Assembly (NCBI RefSeq): GCF_011039275.1
Contig: NZ_JAAKGB010000001.1
Location: forward strand, 1,488,001 to 1,552,000
Reading direction: 5' to 3'
Source of the DNA: Streptococcus hyointestinalis
GTDB taxonomy: Bacteria; Bacillota; Bacilli; Lactobacillales; Streptococcaceae
DNA length: 64,000 nt
Below are positions 44,528-52,483 of this stretch, in pieces. Every line of letters starts with the position of its first letter. Position 1 is the stretch's first letter. The notes under the pieces were generated by a model. That model saw nothing but the letters and a program-made list of their open reading frames with translations, had not been told where the DNA came from and searched no databases. Both the position numbers and the translations under genes were made by a program.

Positions 44528-45724
44528 CTAGGTTGTTGGGATAGTCGCCATAGGGTATGGGCTGTGACTAGTCAACAAGTTTTGGATACGTGTAAATACT
44601 GTCGCTGGGCAAGTTGCATCGAGCGGCACATTGGCTACCAAGATATGAGAGATAGGAGAGTTTGTCACAACAGCTCCAAAGTTTTCATACTTAGTGCAGA
44701 GGACTTCACATCCTGCCACGTTAGGGTCTTCCTCACGACGGTTGTAGACAGAAGATTGTGGCACAAACAAATCATACTGTGTCACAGCCTCCACCTTGTT
44801 AAGGTCAATGATATAAAGCTCACCAGTCATTGTTTTTTCAAGGTCGTAGGGAATCCAGCGTGATGCGTAGAATGGAATGCCACGGAAAGAAATAGAGTTT
44901 CCATCTTTAGACCAACCTTCTGGGTAGTTACCGTCACGGTCTTTTTGGATAGCGGCTTTAATACCATTGATGGTCAATTTATGACCGAAAATGGCATAGT
45001 TAGCGCTATCGTCATCAAGAACGCTGATAAAGCAGTCCACTTGACGGAAAGCTCCGATAACAGAACCGCCAGCATCAATTGGCGTTACTGCTGGGCTAGA
45101 CATCATTTCAGCTACACCAGCAAACGGACGCAATCCTTGACCTGAGTAGTTGAGCATGCCTTGGACGATATGGCGCTCTACGATGTAGGCAAAAATATAC
45201 CAAGCCATAAAGTCACGAGCCTGTGAATAAGACCAGCCAAGCTGTTGAAAACGATTGATAAGGTCGCCTTGTTTGAAGTGGATTTTATCTTCCATCAAGT
45301 AGTCAAGGCGTGAACGGCAATCTTTGTAACAAAGGTAGCGCACTGGTGTAGCGTGACCTGTCACTTCAAAAGTAAACTCTGATGTAAAGCAGCAAGAGTC
45401 GCCGTTGTCGTCAGAAAAATCTGGCATCACCATACCCCAGTTAAGACCTTCGATGATAAAATCGCCATTAGCAGCCTTTTTGAGGACGCCTTTGCTCATG
45501 CTCTCAAAACGCTTCATGATTTTCTCAACGAGTGGGTCTTGGTAGTTGATTTCACCTAGAGAAGGTGTCGCCTTAGACCAGTCACGAGAAATCCCAAATG
45601 GGATACCATTTTCAGCCAAAGACTCTTGGTTGAGCTGTTCCAGCTTATTAACAGTCTCATCCATTGTCGCTGACAAGGTTTCAAGAGACTCGTTAATCAT
45701 CAAATCCATGCTTTGCATTACCAT
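44528..45724 (-). CDS. Probable major capsid protein
   Basis: A 398-residue protein between the protease/scaffold gene and the connector genes, the canonical place for the HK97-fold major capsid. It starts with a helical delta-like region (MDLMINESLETLSATMDETVNKLEQ), then a long central part with YLCYKDCRSRLDYL, AWYIFAYIVERHIVQGML, GPFAGVAEMM-like loop and IPFYASRWIPYDLEKTMTGELYII, a typical capsid A-domain strand pattern. GGAGG precedes the ATG at 45724 by eight bases. Assignment by order and size; sequence is divergent. Confidence 0.65.
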   Translation of the reverse strand: MVMQSMDLMINESLETLSATMDETVNKLEQLNQESLAENGIPFGISRDWSKATPSLGEINYQDPLVEKIMKRFESMSKGVLKKAANGDFIIEGLNWGMVMPDFSDDNGDSCCFTSEFTFEVTGHATPVRYLCYKDCRSRLDYLMEDKIHFKQGDLINRFQQLGWSYSQARDFMAWYIFAYIVERHIVQGMLNYSGQGLRPFAGVAEMMSSPAVTPIDAGGSVIGAFRQVDCFISVLDDDSANYAIFGHKLTINGIKAAIQKDRDGNYPEGWSKDGNSISFRGIPFYASRWIPYDLEKTMTGELYIIDLNKVEAVTQYDLFVPQSSVYNRREEDPNVAGCEVLCTKYENFGAVVTNSPISHILVANVPLDATCPATVFTRIQNLLTSHSPYPMATIPTT

Positions 45725-45727
45725 GTA

Positions 45728-46861
45728 TTAGACCTCCCAAATAGATTTTCGACCAAAGATATTGACTTCTTTGTCATCAGATAGCTTTTCAGAAGCTGTT
45801 TTAGGTTCTTCTACTGTGGCATTAAACTTTTCGAGCAGACCATTAAGGCGGTCGAACTGTGTCTTTTGCGCTGCAGAAAATTCTTCTGAAACTTCTTTTT
45901 TAACCTTGTAGCTAGCCAATTCTTCTTCGAGTTTTTGGATTTTGATATTTTGCGCTTCAATCACTTCGTTCGCTTTTTCCAAAATAGCAACTGTAAGGTC
46001 TTCTGTTTCTGTTTTTTCAGAAGTGGCTTGCTCATCCTCTTTGACTTCTGTTTCAGCTTCTGCTTCTACAGTTTCCTCTGCCACTTCCTTTTCGCCTACA
46101 TCAGTAGACTGTAATTGCTCATCCTCTTTGGGTTTGCCAGTTAAGGATGCCAGCATACTATCGAGAATTGAATTTTTACTCACTTTTATCTCCTTATCTT
46201 CTGTTTTCAAGAGAATGGATGGACTGTAGCCACCGCTCTTAGCATTTCCGGGGTTTCCGACAAGTGAAAATCCTTTAATGTGAAGGCTGTCTGTGATAGG
46301 AAAGTCCTCTGTGCCACCTTTTGAGAGATTATAGGCTGCTAACTTAGCATACTCTGCCAGCTCATCGTCTTTAATCTCTTTAGGGGCAAACTGAAATTCA
46401 GACGAAATCGCAAAGGGTTCGTTTTGTAGAATAATGTCACGGACATTACTCATCTTGGTGTTGACATGTGGCTTAACCAATAGGTCAGCTCTGCCGTTTT
46501 CATCAACAACCACTTTCAAATCCTCTTTGCGATAGTAACCCTCACGTACAGGATAAGCATTTAAATCTCTGTGACCTGTCGAGATATACCCCTCATAGTC
46601 ATCTCCAATGCTGTCATAGAATTTCTGCAGTGTTCCTTTAGTAATATAGAGACGTATCGTGTCATTACTAAACAACACTGCCCCCTCAGATAGCAAGGTC
46701 ATATAACCTTCCTCTTGACTAGGAGCGCTCATTTTCAGCATGACAGTATTATTATTCGCTTCTTGAGAGAGATTGATGGTGTTGTCGAGTTCAGCCTTGG
46801 CTTCAACTCGACCCACTCGCTCCATCTCAATAGATTGTGCAATTTTAGAGAGTATTTCCAT
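45728..46861 (-). CDS. Prohead protease-scaffold fusion, probable
   Basis: A 377-residue protein directly upstream of the capsid gene. Residues ~85-215 carry STGHRDLNAYPVREGYY and EPFAISSEFQFAP, a His and Ser suited to a prohead serine protease, and SLHIKGFSLVGNPGNAKSGG, the FSLVGNPA-like end of protease domains. The remaining 160 residues are acidic and coiled coil (VEAEAETEVKEDEQ...LEKANEVIEAQNIKIQKLEEELASYK), the scaffold-like half. I infer that it shapes and matures the capsid. Such fusions occur in other phages. Confidence 0.65.
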   Translation of the reverse strand: MEILSKIAQSIEMERVGRVEAKAELDNTINLSQEANNNTVMLKMSAPSQEEGYMTLLSEGAVLFSNDTIRLYITKGTLQKFYDSIGDDYEGYISTGHRDLNAYPVREGYYRKEDLKVVVDENGRADLLVKPHVNTKMSNVRDIILQNEPFAISSEFQFAPKEIKDDELAEYAKLAAYNLSKGGTEDFPITDSLHIKGFSLVGNPGNAKSGGYSPSILLKTEDKEIKVSKNSILDSMLASLTGKPKEDEQLQSTDVGEKEVAEETVEAEAETEVKEDEQATSEKTETEDLTVAILEKANEVIEAQNIKIQKLEEELASYKVKKEVSEEFSAAQKTQFDRLNGLLEKFNATVEEPKTASEKLSDDKEVNIFGRKSIWEV

Positions 46862-47184
46862 TAGTCAATCACCTCAAATAGATGATATTCTAACTTGCGC
46901 ACCCGCTTATTGCCGCATGAGGGACAGTAAGCGTAACTGTAATCAACACCGTCACGCTTTAAGCCTGCCTCGTTTTGTGGACTATAAGGCAATTGCTCAA
47001 CTTGCAGTTTCAAGCTATCAATAAGCACTTGGTCGCTTGTTTCATACCATCCACCGTCTTCTGCTTTACCACTAGGATAAAACTCAAAGAGTTTGCGTTG
47101 GGAGACGGCTACGTTACCATTGGTGTAGTTCACACGAGCTACAATATCACGCTTTAAAAAGCGTTGGATACGAAATTTAGCCAT
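46861..47184 (-). CDS. Small zinc-ribbon-like phage protein
   Basis: A 107-residue protein. RIQRFLKRDIVARVNYTNGNVAVSQRKLFEFYPSGK is followed near the C-terminus by YAYCPSCGNKRVRKLEYHL, a CPSCG half-ribbon. Only one CxxC is present, so a dimer or partner would be needed for zinc. It overlaps the protease start by one base and is in the head gene cluster. Confidence 0.55.
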   Translation of the reverse strand: MAKFRIQRFLKRDIVARVNYTNGNVAVSQRKLFEFYPSGKAEDGGWYETSDQVLIDSLKLQVEQLPYSPQNEAGLKRDGVDYSYAYCPSCGNKRVRKLEYHLFEVID

Positions 47185-47391
47185 CTACTCGCTCTCCTCA
47201 GTCTTTTTGGTCGTGCGTTTTCTAGTTGTCTTAGGCTTAGCGTCTGTTTTTTCTGTCTTATCGCTAGTTTCAGACGTCACAGCCTTGGCAACCTCATCCC
47301 CTAGTGGTGTTGGTTCTTCGACAACCCAACCAAATTGCTTGGCACGAACCTCTTTGAGATATTCATCGTAGGTTTGTTGTGTTCCTAACAT
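47185..47391 (-). CDS. Small acidic/Lys-rich head-region protein
   Basis: A 68-residue hydrophilic protein (TQQTYDEYLKEVRAKQFGWVVEE) ending in a Thr/Lys/Glu tail (KTTRKRTTKKTEESE). It touches the zinc-ribbon-like gene and may be a small head accessory. Not recognised. Confidence 0.5.
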   Translation of the reverse strand: MLGTQQTYDEYLKEVRAKQFGWVVEEPTPLGDEVAKAVTSETSDKTEKTDAKPKTTRKRTTKKTEESE

Positions 47392-47400
47392 AGCTACTCC

Positions 47401-47748
47401 TTACGCTTTTGTAACTTTTACAACACCGTTTGAGACAGCAGTTGTAACACCTTCCTCATTACCGATATAGGTAATTGGGTAGCCGTAGCAATCTACTTCT
47501 GTTTCTTTCAAAGTCACTTCATCAGTGCTAAAGCTAATAGCGTAGTGTTCGCCACAGCAGAATGTATAACCTTCAAGTTTACCTGTTTCTTGGTTCTTGA
47601 AATGCACCATGTCAATTCCAGCAGAACGCTTCTCAATCGCTTTGATTTGCGCTAAGATGTCCTCTGCTTGCGGGGTCTTGAATGTAAATTCTTTTCCGCC
47701 AAGGGTAACTTCCAAGGTCATGATTTTACGTTTAATCTTTTTTGCCAT
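47401..47748 (-). CDS. Head/tail-region phage protein, unknown
   Basis: A 115-residue protein starting MAKKIKRKIMTLEVTLGGKEFTFKTP; the ATG at 47748 has AAAGGAA ahead, so I do not use the seven-codon extension. The strand-rich body contains GYTFCCGEHYAISFSTDEVTL with a CC pair. It lies just behind a terminator, so it may need readthrough or its own promoter. No family recognised. Confidence 0.5.
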   Translation of the reverse strand: MAKKIKRKIMTLEVTLGGKEFTFKTPQAEDILAQIKAIEKRSAGIDMVHFKNQETGKLEGYTFCCGEHYAISFSTDEVTLKETEVDCYGYPITYIGNEEGVTTAVSNGVVKVTKA

Positions 47749-47790
47749 GTGCGTATTCCTTTCCGTCAAAATATAGCTTCATCATAATAA

Positions 47791-47823
47791 AAAGCGACAC
47801 CACATTAAAGGTGTCGCTTAATT
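47791..47823. terminator. Hairpin inside the late operon
   Basis: AAGCGACACC and GGTGTCGCTT form a perfect 10-bp stem with an 8-base loop; on the minus strand TTTTTATT follows. It lies right after a methyltransferase remnant, within an otherwise continuous set of structural genes. Confidence 0.8.
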
Positions 47824-47834
47824 TTGACTTTCTA

Positions 47835-47936
47835 CTATTTGATAGCTTCCGCTATATTTTGGGCTATTCTTTCAATGACAGGAACAGTAACACTATTCCC
47901 TGCCTGCTTATATAACCTAGTCTCACTAAAATTGTA
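47835..47936 (-). pseudogene. 3' remnant of a DNA cytosine-5 methyltransferase
   Basis: About 34 codons ending in a stop read NYNFSETRLYKQAGNSVTVP then VIERIAQNIAEAIK. RLYKQAGNSVTVPV is the highly conserved C-terminal motif (motif X region) of C5-cytosine methyltransferases. Nothing upstream in this frame is methyltransferase-like: it runs as a shadow through the 193-residue structural gene. I read it as the tail of a lost methyltransferase gene, followed by its own terminator. Confidence 0.85.
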
Positions 47937-48507
47937 ATTCTTTAATAACCTTATCTGAGCCATAGTTGAGCTTGTACTGGTTGATGACGTCCATGACTTC
48001 CTCCATAGAGTCAATGTCAAGGCTAGATGTGAACTCTGACAAGAACTCTTTTTCAGAGATGATACGCACTTCCTTGACCTCAATAGCCTTGGTATTGCCT
48101 TTTTTCTTACCAACGACATAAGCGGTAACAGTCTCTTTACCGAGTTTACCCGTCTTTTGCTTGAGCAGTGCCTCTTGGTCGATGACAAAAACATACACTT
48201 GCTGTTCCTTGTCGTTTTCTGGGTCAGTCCATGTATCCACCTTCACTCGATTATCAAAGACGATAGAGAGGTTAGCTGCATAAGCTGTACGTGGTGTGCG
48301 TAGCATGTTGCCATTAACCCCAAAGGTCGGGACTTTTTCAGCTAAGTTCATCACACCACCTTGCTTCAAGATACCAGCGTCAAGGTCTGTCAGCTCTGCG
48401 TACTCTCGAACGCCATAAACAGGCTTTGCCCCACGCTCATAAGCTGGTTTAATCTCTTTTCGCTTGGTGTCAATCATCTCTAAAACGTCATTCATGTAAT
48501 CTGTCAT
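47926..48507 (-). CDS. Phage structural-region protein, unknown
   Basis: A 193-residue protein: a helical start (MTDYMNDVLEMIDTKRKEIKPAYERG), a central strand-rich part (YAANLSIVFDNRVKVDTWTDPENDKEQQVYVFVID) and a helical end. It lies directly behind the probable frameshift product. By position it could be a tail or head accessory. Its last bases overlap the methyltransferase remnant, so its original 3' neighbour has probably changed. Confidence 0.5.
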   Translation of the reverse strand: MTDYMNDVLEMIDTKRKEIKPAYERGAKPVYGVREYAELTDLDAGILKQGGVMNLAEKVPTFGVNGNMLRTPRTAYAANLSIVFDNRVKVDTWTDPENDKEQQVYVFVIDQEALLKQKTGKLGKETVTAYVVGKKKGNTKAIEVKEVRIISEKEFLSEFTSSLDIDSMEEVMDVINQYKLNYGSDKVIKELQF

Positions 48508-48511
48508 GTCA

Positions 48512-48841
48512 TTACCCTTTCTTGTACATTGCTTGTAGTGGATTATTTACTTTACTCTTCTCGAGACGTTCTCTTTGCCGTTCTGGGGTGTTGATGTCAA
48601 ACTCAAAAGGTTTTGGCTCACCCCAGTCTTTGACAAACTTAGCTCTTGCTTCATCATCCAAAGAGATGTAGTTATTGTAGTTCTCAAACGCCTTGTCATT
48701 GGCTAGTTTGGCGTAGAGGACACTCAAATCCCCATAGCGCATTTGTTTGTAGCAATAGTCAAACGACCAGCCATAGTGCTTAGAGATAGCCAGCGCATAC
48801 TCTACGCCCTCAGACAAGCCAATAGGGAGAGCTTCCTGCAT
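48512..48841 (-). CDS. Second half of the frameshift pair (tail chaperone T-like)
   Basis: A 109-residue frame beginning at an ATG but open without stop for about 31 codons further upstream, up to and across the stop of the preceding gene. The upstream part reads KWIRYHIAYFWGRECGLIGE then PREEYIGLA. The body EGVEYALAISKHYGWSFDYCYKQM and the FEFDINTPERQRERLEKS end resemble the T part of tail-assembly chaperones. It is probably made as a fusion through a +1 or -2 shift; an independent start is not excluded. Confidence 0.6.
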   Translation of the reverse strand: MQEALPIGLSEGVEYALAISKHYGWSFDYCYKQMRYGDLSVLYAKLANDKAFENYNNYISLDDEARAKFVKDWGEPKPFEFDINTPERQRERLEKSKVNNPLQAMYKKG

Positions 48842-48917
48842 AGCTAAGCCGATATACTCTTCCCTTGGCTCGCCGATGAGACCACACTCACGTCCCCAGA
48901 AATAAGCAATATGGTAT

Positions 48918-48935
48918 CTAATCCATTTGAAAAAA
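48918..48935 (-). promoter_or_regulatory. Candidate programmed frameshift site
   Basis: On the minus strand GAGTTTTTTCAAATGGATTAG: six T within two Phe codons, four codons before the zero-frame stop. The -1 frame closes after about 30 codons with no gene in it; only the +1 (equivalently -2) frame is open into the downstream gene. Phage Mu and a few others use -2 shifts for tail chaperones. Confidence 0.6.
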
Positions 48936-49475
48936 CTCTGGATTATTGTTGATAATCTGACCCACTACATTTAGTAAGTTAATCGTGTAGAGGTTACCTT
49001 TTTCGTGTTCATCAATACCAAGAACAGTCGAAGCAACCAACCAACAAGCATCTTCAAAACGCTCGCTACCGATTTCACTGACAAAAGCGATAGCTTCATC
49101 ATCACTAGGTAGTTCTACCTTACCATCCTTGATGAATTTGGACATAGTCTGTACCAACAGGAGTGATGAGGACTGCATTTTCAATACCATGTTGGCAGAA
49201 ATGCCGTCTGATTTAAAGCGTTTCGTCACCAATCGGTAAGGCTTGCCATCAACTTTTGGATACTCACTGTAGCGTTCATCGCTCAATGGATACCAGAAAT
49301 CAAGCGTGTAAATGTCGCCGCCTTTTGTCATCGCCTTTTTAGGGTCGCCATTAACCTGTTTTTCATGCTCTGTCACGATAGCAACTGGAGTGTCGTCTGT
49401 CGTCGCTGCTTGCACCGCTTGTTTAATACTCACTACAGACTCCTGCATTTCTTTTTCTTCGATAATTTCAGCCAT
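48918..49475 (-). CDS. First half of the frameshift pair (tail chaperone G-like)
   Basis: A 185-residue protein, start MAEIIEEKEMQESVVS at 49475 chosen because GGAGG stands five bases before it, right after the portal stop. The region SDGISANMVLKMQSSSLLL, then LLNVVGQIINNNPEFFQMD, resembles the G part of siphophage tail-assembly chaperones. Near its 3' end is a run of six T (48930-48935) followed by the stop at 48918-48920. Tail chaperones normally lie directly before the tape measure gene; here the pair is near the portal. Confidence 0.6.
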   Translation of the reverse strand: MAEIIEEKEMQESVVSIKQAVQAATTDDTPVAIVTEHEKQVNGDPKKAMTKGGDIYTLDFWYPLSDERYSEYPKVDGKPYRLVTKRFKSDGISANMVLKMQSSSLLLVQTMSKFIKDGKVELPSDDEAIAFVSEIGSERFEDACWLVASTVLGIDEHEKGNLYTINLLNVVGQIINNNPEFFQMD

Positions 49476-49486
49476 AAGGTCCTCCA

Positions 49487-50848
49487 TTAGATAATCATAT
49501 TCTTAGCCAAGTAAGCCTCGGCAAGGTCAGGTTTTAATTGCAATAAGCGCTCATAAACATCTAGGATGGTATTGTCATTTGAGTAGTTATAGTCCTTGGT
49601 GAACTCATAACTAGCAAAGGTTACTTCTTCACTGATACCAGAAGCGTGTTTAATCACATCTGAGCACTGATTGATAAAGTAGGTCCGCATAGGGATGATG
49701 ACATTTTTCATCGCATTGTCAATGATACTATACGTCCCAATATTAGACACCGTCTTGTTTAAATCAAACAAACGAGCAGGGACACCAAACATCTGACATA
49801 AAATCGCTGGGACATACTGTGACAGGTAGTTTGTGAAATCCACAATCTTGGTGTCACGCTCAAGCTGTTTCAATTCTCCAAAACGTCCACTAAGAGCGAT
49901 AACATCGTTATTTTCCGTCTCCTTGAGCTGTTCTGCGATGTCTTTAAGCTCTTTAGCTATCTTATCATCACGATTTTTCTTAGCTGTACGACCAACGTCC
50001 AAAAGCTCACCGCCAGCAGGGATAACACCCTCTCCAGCGCCTTCTTCTAACTCGTCAATCAAGCTGTCTTTTGTCTGAATAACAATTGTCCCTACACCAT
50101 TGCGCTCAATGTCGTAATTCATCCTATCAATAATATTATAAATCAGACGGATGCGTTTTCGGTCTTTTAGAAGCGGACTTGTTCCAAAAATTTTACCTGT
50201 ATCCAGTCGCACGCATGAAAATTCCTTGTCACTCACCACTAAATAGTCTTTTTCAAACTGCTTAGGGTCAGCTAGAATACGTTTTAAATTCTCGATACTA
50301 AGAGGTGAGGTGGTTTCACCATTACCGTACACAGGGTCGCCGTGATAGCCGTTAGCAAGACCCGTACGGCGAATGACATAGGTAAGTGTCTGTTTCAAGA
50401 CAGGGATATCAGGATTGTCAATGGTTACCGCTAGGATGTTCAAGGGGTGCACCCCAACAATGCCACCTTGGGTCGCTAGAAGACCGTAGTAGCCATATTT
50501 ACGATAACCTTTTGCCACCTCACGTAGGACATCAATCTGACGTTGCCCATTGTAATTCTTAGAAATCAGCCAATCATCGAGCTTCTCTTTATCCTTTTGA
50601 GCACCACCCTCTTTACCAGTTGTTAATTCATTGGTAAACATGTAATTGACAATGCTATCTAAGATATAGTCTACGTCTGGTAGGTCATTCGCCATCTTTT
50701 CAATGCACATCAAACTATCAAAGTCCAGTGGCGACTCTCGAAAGCCGTTGTTGCGATAAAAAAGCTGTTTATCTTTATCTAAGCCGAATGCTTGTGCCAT
50801 TCTATCATGACCGCACTCGGTATTTCCGCAAATATCACAAGCGTTCAT
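49487..50848 (-). CDS. Portal protein with N-terminal zinc-knuckle-like motif
   Basis: A 453-residue portal protein, through which DNA enters the head. Its place after the large terminase and its size and helical C-terminal half (NKTVSNIGTYSIIDNAMKNVIIPMRTYFINQCSDVIKHA) fit the SPP1/HK97-like portal family. The middle has RIRLIYNIIDRMNYDIERNGVGTIVIQ. Unusually, it starts MNACDICGNTECGHDRM: a CxxC-x4-C-x-H knuckle that portals do not normally have. It abuts the terminase gene with one base between them. Confidence 0.78.
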   Translation of the reverse strand: MNACDICGNTECGHDRMAQAFGLDKDKQLFYRNNGFRESPLDFDSLMCIEKMANDLPDVDYILDSIVNYMFTNELTTGKEGGAQKDKEKLDDWLISKNYNGQRQIDVLREVAKGYRKYGYYGLLATQGGIVGVHPLNILAVTIDNPDIPVLKQTLTYVIRRTGLANGYHGDPVYGNGETTSPLSIENLKRILADPKQFEKDYLVVSDKEFSCVRLDTGKIFGTSPLLKDRKRIRLIYNIIDRMNYDIERNGVGTIVIQTKDSLIDELEEGAGEGVIPAGGELLDVGRTAKKNRDDKIAKELKDIAEQLKETENNDVIALSGRFGELKQLERDTKIVDFTNYLSQYVPAILCQMFGVPARLFDLNKTVSNIGTYSIIDNAMKNVIIPMRTYFINQCSDVIKHASGISEEVTFASYEFTKDYNYSNDNTILDVYERLLQLKPDLAEAYLAKNMII

Positions 50849-52483
50849 CTACTCCTCCAAGTAATATAATTCTACACAATGCAGAGCCAACATGACACTA
50901 TCCAATTCATCGGGAGAGTGTTTGAGCAGGCGTTTAATTTCTGCTTTAGGTCTTATTTTAACCTTTCGTTCATGTTCTTTCTGCACCTCACTTACATAGG
51001 ACATCTCACGACTGATAGCGTCCCACACTTTGCGAGTAAAGGATACCCTCTGCGCTTCCATCATCCCACGAAGCATAAGGTGTAGTTCAGCACGCTTATT
51101 AAAGGCATATTCCGCACTAGGGTCTTTTGCTAACAACTTGACCTCTGATGGCTTACCACCAAAATCAACATCAAATACAGGACAAGAAAGCCGTCCAGAG
51201 AGTCTAGCCATCTTCAAAGGTTGGACGATATGAGCACCTCCCCCAGAGTCAATGGCAATGGCTTTAACACGAAACCTATCTGCAAGAGTGATAATCTTAT
51301 CCACAATCTCACGAGCTGTCACACCGTCTATCCATTCCTTAGGTTTGATGTCCGTAGTGTCTATGGCTGTGAGGTGATTTTTCTTATCTAAGCAAGACAG
51401 AGTTACTTGAATGCTGTCCGCACCTTTATAGGCACTGTCGATACCAAGGTAGAACTCTAAATCACCTTGCTTGATGTCAAACTCATCTAGGATGTCAGGA
51501 GCAGCGTCGAAGAATTTACTGCGCTCTGTTGGGAATTCGCACAAAAGGTTCTCACGGATACTATCTTCTGTCGCAGCAAAGTCTAGCTTCATCACTTCTT
51601 CTTTGGTGTATTTGAGAGAGCCCTCCTCAAGAGCTGTCACCACATCTAACCACATAACGAACTCATCATCCGCTAGGTCATCTTTTATCATGCGGTCGTA
51701 GAACTCATTTAGTGAGCGTGGGTTAGAAATCAGATACAAAATCAACTTCTCACCAGTATCACTTTCAAACTCACGCCGACCCATGTGTGTTAAGGCTGTG
51801 GATGAAATATCAGACGCTTCATCCCCAAACATATTTCCACCACGACCAATGACGTGGATTTTAGAGGGGTCTGTGTAGTTACCACCAGCAGAAAGCCCTT
51901 CAAGTAGTCCGCCATTGTTAAAAGAGAAACCCTCGGTACTAAAAGAACTCAACCCACGCTTCAAACGTTTTTGCACTGCTGGTAAATCTTCCTCAGCAGA
52001 TAGCTTTTCTTGAATATCTGGGTGGGCATTCACCAAAATCTGTCGTGCGTGGTTAATGATGATGGTTGAATACTCTTGAGTAGAACCAACGGCATAGCAT
52101 TTCTCACCTTCATAAGCAAAGTTAACCGACATGACCCCACACAGAAAAGATTTCCCATAACGTGGAGTAGCAATACAATAGCCTGTCTTATATTTTCCGC
52201 TTAAGAAAGCACCAAACTGCACTGCTTGACTCCACCATAACTCAATCCCAAAACGGGACAGAGCTGTGGTGTAGCCCAACTTATAGTATTCTAACTCTTT
52301 AGTTCTTCCCTCACGCTCACGGATAGTATTGCGCTTAAAATGACGTGGGACCCAGCCTTTAACAGCCTTTTGGAGATGTTCTTGTGGGGTCAATGTATCA
52401 AGGAGTATCTTTAGCTTCTCACGGTTTGATAATAACTTCCTCTGCGTCGTAAGTGACCCAGCATCGGCAGTTTGGGTGGGCAT
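50849..52483 (-). CDS. Terminase large subunit
   Basis: A 544-residue packaging motor. ATPase domain: Walker A CIATPRYGKSFLCGV (near residue 125), Walker B IGRGGNMFGDEASDIS (near 215) with the catalytic Glu, and LYLISNPRSLNEFYD (coupling motif). Nuclease domain: YLGIDSAYKGADS, KAIAIDSGGGAH and SPDELDSVMLALH provide the three metal-binding Asp. The start overlaps the MuF-like gene by about 65 bases, so a downstream start is possible, but no good ATG follows. Headful versus cohesive-end packaging cannot be told from the sequence. Confidence 0.93.
   Translation of the reverse strand: MPTQTADAGSLTTQRKLLSNREKLKILLDTLTPQEHLQKAVKGWVPRHFKRNTIREREGRTKELEYYKLGYTTALSRFGIELWWSQAVQFGAFLSGKYKTGYCIATPRYGKSFLCGVMSVNFAYEGEKCYAVGSTQEYSTIIINHARQILVNAHPDIQEKLSAEEDLPAVQKRLKRGLSSFSTEGFSFNNGGLLEGLSAGGNYTDPSKIHVIGRGGNMFGDEASDISSTALTHMGRREFESDTGEKLILYLISNPRSLNEFYDRMIKDDLADDEFVMWLDVVTALEEGSLKYTKEEVMKLDFAATEDSIRENLLCEFPTERSKFFDAAPDILDEFDIKQGDLEFYLGIDSAYKGADSIQVTLSCLDKKNHLTAIDTTDIKPKEWIDGVTAREIVDKIITLADRFRVKAIAIDSGGGAHIVQPLKMARLSGRLSCPVFDVDFGGKPSEVKLLAKDPSAEYAFNKRAELHLMLRGMMEAQRVSFTRKVWDAISREMSYVSEVQKEHERKVKIRPKAEIKRLLKHSPDELDSVMLALHCVELYYLEE

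Noticed and set aside
47939..48194. The upper part of the 119-codon frame ending in the methyltransferase motif
   Set aside because: Only the last ~34 codons look like methyltransferase; the rest is Ser/Arg-rich and is a shadow of the 193-residue gene in another frame.
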